Origin: an uncultured Plesiomonas sp.
GTDB lineage: Bacteria; Pseudomonadota; Gammaproteobacteria; Enterobacterales; CAMTGL01
Assembly: GCA_947071955.1 (NCBI GenBank)
Contig: CAMTGL010000006.1
Span: forward strand, 1-25,387
Direction: 5' to 3'
Length of the DNA stretch: 25,387 nt
Position 1 is the first letter of the stretch. Each line of letters opens with the position of its first letter. Positions 24,135 to 25,387 of this stretch are shown here, in pieces. The position numbers and the translations under genes are program-made. The notes under the pieces are model-generated. The model worked only from the letters and a program-made list of their open reading frames with translations, was not told the origin of the DNA and did not search any database.

Positions 24135-25387
24135 ATGATGAAAAAGCATGTGCTGAGTGTCGGCGCAGGATTATTGGCGCTGTCAGTGGCTGGCGGTGTG
24201 CAGGCCAGTACGCTGGTGTACTGTTCGGAAGGATCACCAGAGGGTTTTAACCCGCAGTTGTATACCACCGGCACGACCTTTGATGCCAGTTCGGTACCTA
24301 TGTATAACCGCCTGATTGAGTTTACCCGTGGCACGACGCAGTTAGAGCCGGGGCTGGCAGAGAGCTGGACGGTTAGCGAAGATGGCAAGGTGTACACTTT
24401 TGCGCTGCGTAAAGGGGTGAAATTCCACAGTAATAAGCTGTTTACACCTACGCGCGATTTTAATGCCGATGATGTGGTGTATTCGTTGATGCGCCAAAAG
24501 GATGCGAATCACCCTTACCACAAGGTGTCGGGCGGAACGTATGAGTATTTTCAGGGCATGGATATGCAAAACCTGATCGGCTCGGTCGAGAAGGTGGATG
24601 ATTATACGGTACGCATTACGCTGACCCGCCCAGAAGCGCCGTTTCTGGCCAATTTAGCGATGGATTTTGCCTCAATCTTGTCGGCTGAGTATGCCGATAA
24701 GATGCTGGCGGCCAAAACGCCGGAAAAAGTGGATTTAGAGCCTATCGGCACAGGGCCGTTCACTTTGGCACAGTACCAGAAAGATTCCACGATTCGCTTC
24801 AGGGCTTTCCCTGAATATTGGGAAGGCAAGGCGCAGGTGGATAAGTTGGTGTTCTCTATCACCCCTGATGCAGCGGTGCGTTTTGCGAAGTTGCAAAAGG
24901 GCGAGTGTCAGGTGATGCCGTACCCGAATCCGGCAGATTTGGCACAGATGAAGCAAGATCCACAAATTAATCTGTTGACCCAAGAGGGGTTAAACGTTGG
25001 GTATCTGGCGTTTAATACCGAGAAAAAGCCGTTTGATAATGTGAAAGTGCGGCAGGCGCTGAACTATGCGGTCAACAAAGAGGCGATTATTGCGGCTGTT
25101 TTTCAGGGCGCAGGTACGGTAGCGAAGAACCCGCTACCACCAACTATCTGGTCGTATAACGATAAGGTGGTGGATTATGCCTATGATCCGGCAAAAGCGA
25201 AGGCGTTGTTAAAAGAGGCGGGATTAGAGAACGGGTTTAGTACTGATTTGTGGGCAATGCCGGTACAGCGCCCGTACAACCCAAATGCGCGTCGGATGGC
25301 CGAGATGATTCAGGCTGACTGGGATAAGGTGGGCGTGAAGGCCAAGATTGTCAGCTATGAGTGGGGTGAGTATCTGAAGCGCTCGAA
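24135..25387 (+). CDS. dppA: Dipeptide ABC transporter substrate-binding protein, 3' end cut by window
   Basis: Periplasmic dipeptide receptor that delivers substrate to DppBCDF and also serves in dipeptide chemotaxis and haem uptake in E. coli. The first 417 residues are present, about three quarters of the 535-residue E. coli DppA; the frame stays open to the window end. A signal peptide (MMKKHVLSVGAGLLALSVAGG, cleavage after VQA-24) leads to a solute-binding family 5 domain with near-identical blocks such as TLVYCSEGSPEGFNPQLYT, RPEAPFLANLAMDFASILS, GECQVMPYPNPADLA and LWAMPVQRPYNPNARRMAEM. GGAG lies ten bases before the first ATG; a second ATG follows directly. The rest of the dpp operon should lie to the right. 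Confidence 0.96.
   Translation, partial: MMKKHVLSVGAGLLALSVAGGVQASTLVYCSEGSPEGFNPQLYTTGTTFDASSVPMYNRLIEFTRGTTQLEPGLAESWTVSEDGKVYTFALRKGVKFHSNKLFTPTRDFNADDVVYSLMRQKDANHPYHKVSGGTYEYFQGMDMQNLIGSVEKVDDYTVRITLTRPEAPFLANLAMDFASILSAEYADKMLAAKTPEKVDLEPIGTGPFTLAQYQKDSTIRFRAFPEYWEGKAQVDKLVFSITPDAAVRFAKLQKGECQVMPYPNPADLAQMKQDPQINLLTQEGLNVGYLAFNTEKKPFDNVKVRQALNYAVNKEAIIAAVFQGAGTVAKNPLPPTIWSYNDKVVDYAYDPAKAKALLKEAGLENGFSTDLWAMPVQRPYNPNARRMAEMIQADWDKVGVKAKIVSYEWGEYLKRS

Overview
This window is chromosomal housekeeping DNA from a gammaproteobacterium. Gene content, protein sequences and gene order are closest to Enterobacterales: the block priA-cytR-ftsN-hslV-hslU-menA-rraA-zapB-glpF-glpK, with rpmE divergent from priA, matches Escherichia coli. 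Differences from E. coli include a short malic enzyme beside rpmE, no glpX behind glpK, and gpmI-envC-yibQ and dppA close by although they lie elsewhere in E. coli. From memory this would suit Plesiomonas or a relative near the Enterobacterales/Vibrionaceae/Aeromonadaceae branches; the genus is an inference and was not tested.

Layout. 1-4.0 kb: tpiA, an opposing isochorismatase-fold hydrolase, the metal exporter fieF and pfkA. 4.0-6.5 kb: the glycerol operon glpFK on the minus strand, ending at a terminator shared with pfkA and headed by a GlpR-like operator. 6.5-7.16 kb: a 618-base regulatory gap. 7.16-7.4 kb: zapB. 7.5-15.9 kb: a minus-strand run of rraA, menA, hslU, hslV, ftsN, cytR and priA, read in the order priA to rraA. 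A strong sigma-32-type promoter for hslVU overlaps the ftsN stop codon. 15.9-17.9 kb: rpmE and a short NADP-type malic enzyme on the plus strand. 18.0-22.0 kb: the minus-strand operon gpmI-envC-yibQ. 22.3-23.6 kb: a membrane diguanylate cyclase on the plus strand. 24.1 kb to the end: dppA, cut by the window edge.

How the genes work together. TpiA, PfkA and GpmI are glycolytic. GlpF and GlpK bring glycerol in and trap it as glycerol 3-phosphate, and the malic enzyme links malate to pyruvate and NADPH. ZapB, FtsN and EnvC belong to the divisome; YibQ follows EnvC in the same operon. HslVU is the heat-shock protease. RraA and PriA act on RNA turnover and replication restart. CytR is a LacI-family repressor.

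I found no CRISPR array, insertion sequence, toxin-antitoxin pair, phage gene or defence island, and no clearly new multi-gene system. The points most worth a second look are non-coding structure and protein architecture: an operator-like palindrome on the diguanylate cyclase promoter, a long inverted repeat plus terminator-like hairpin between glpF and zapB, the sigma-32 promoter embedded in the ftsN stop, a YibQ with a long Pro/Ser/Thr-rich tail, and a diguanylate cyclase with an unrecognised periplasmic domain and no I-site.
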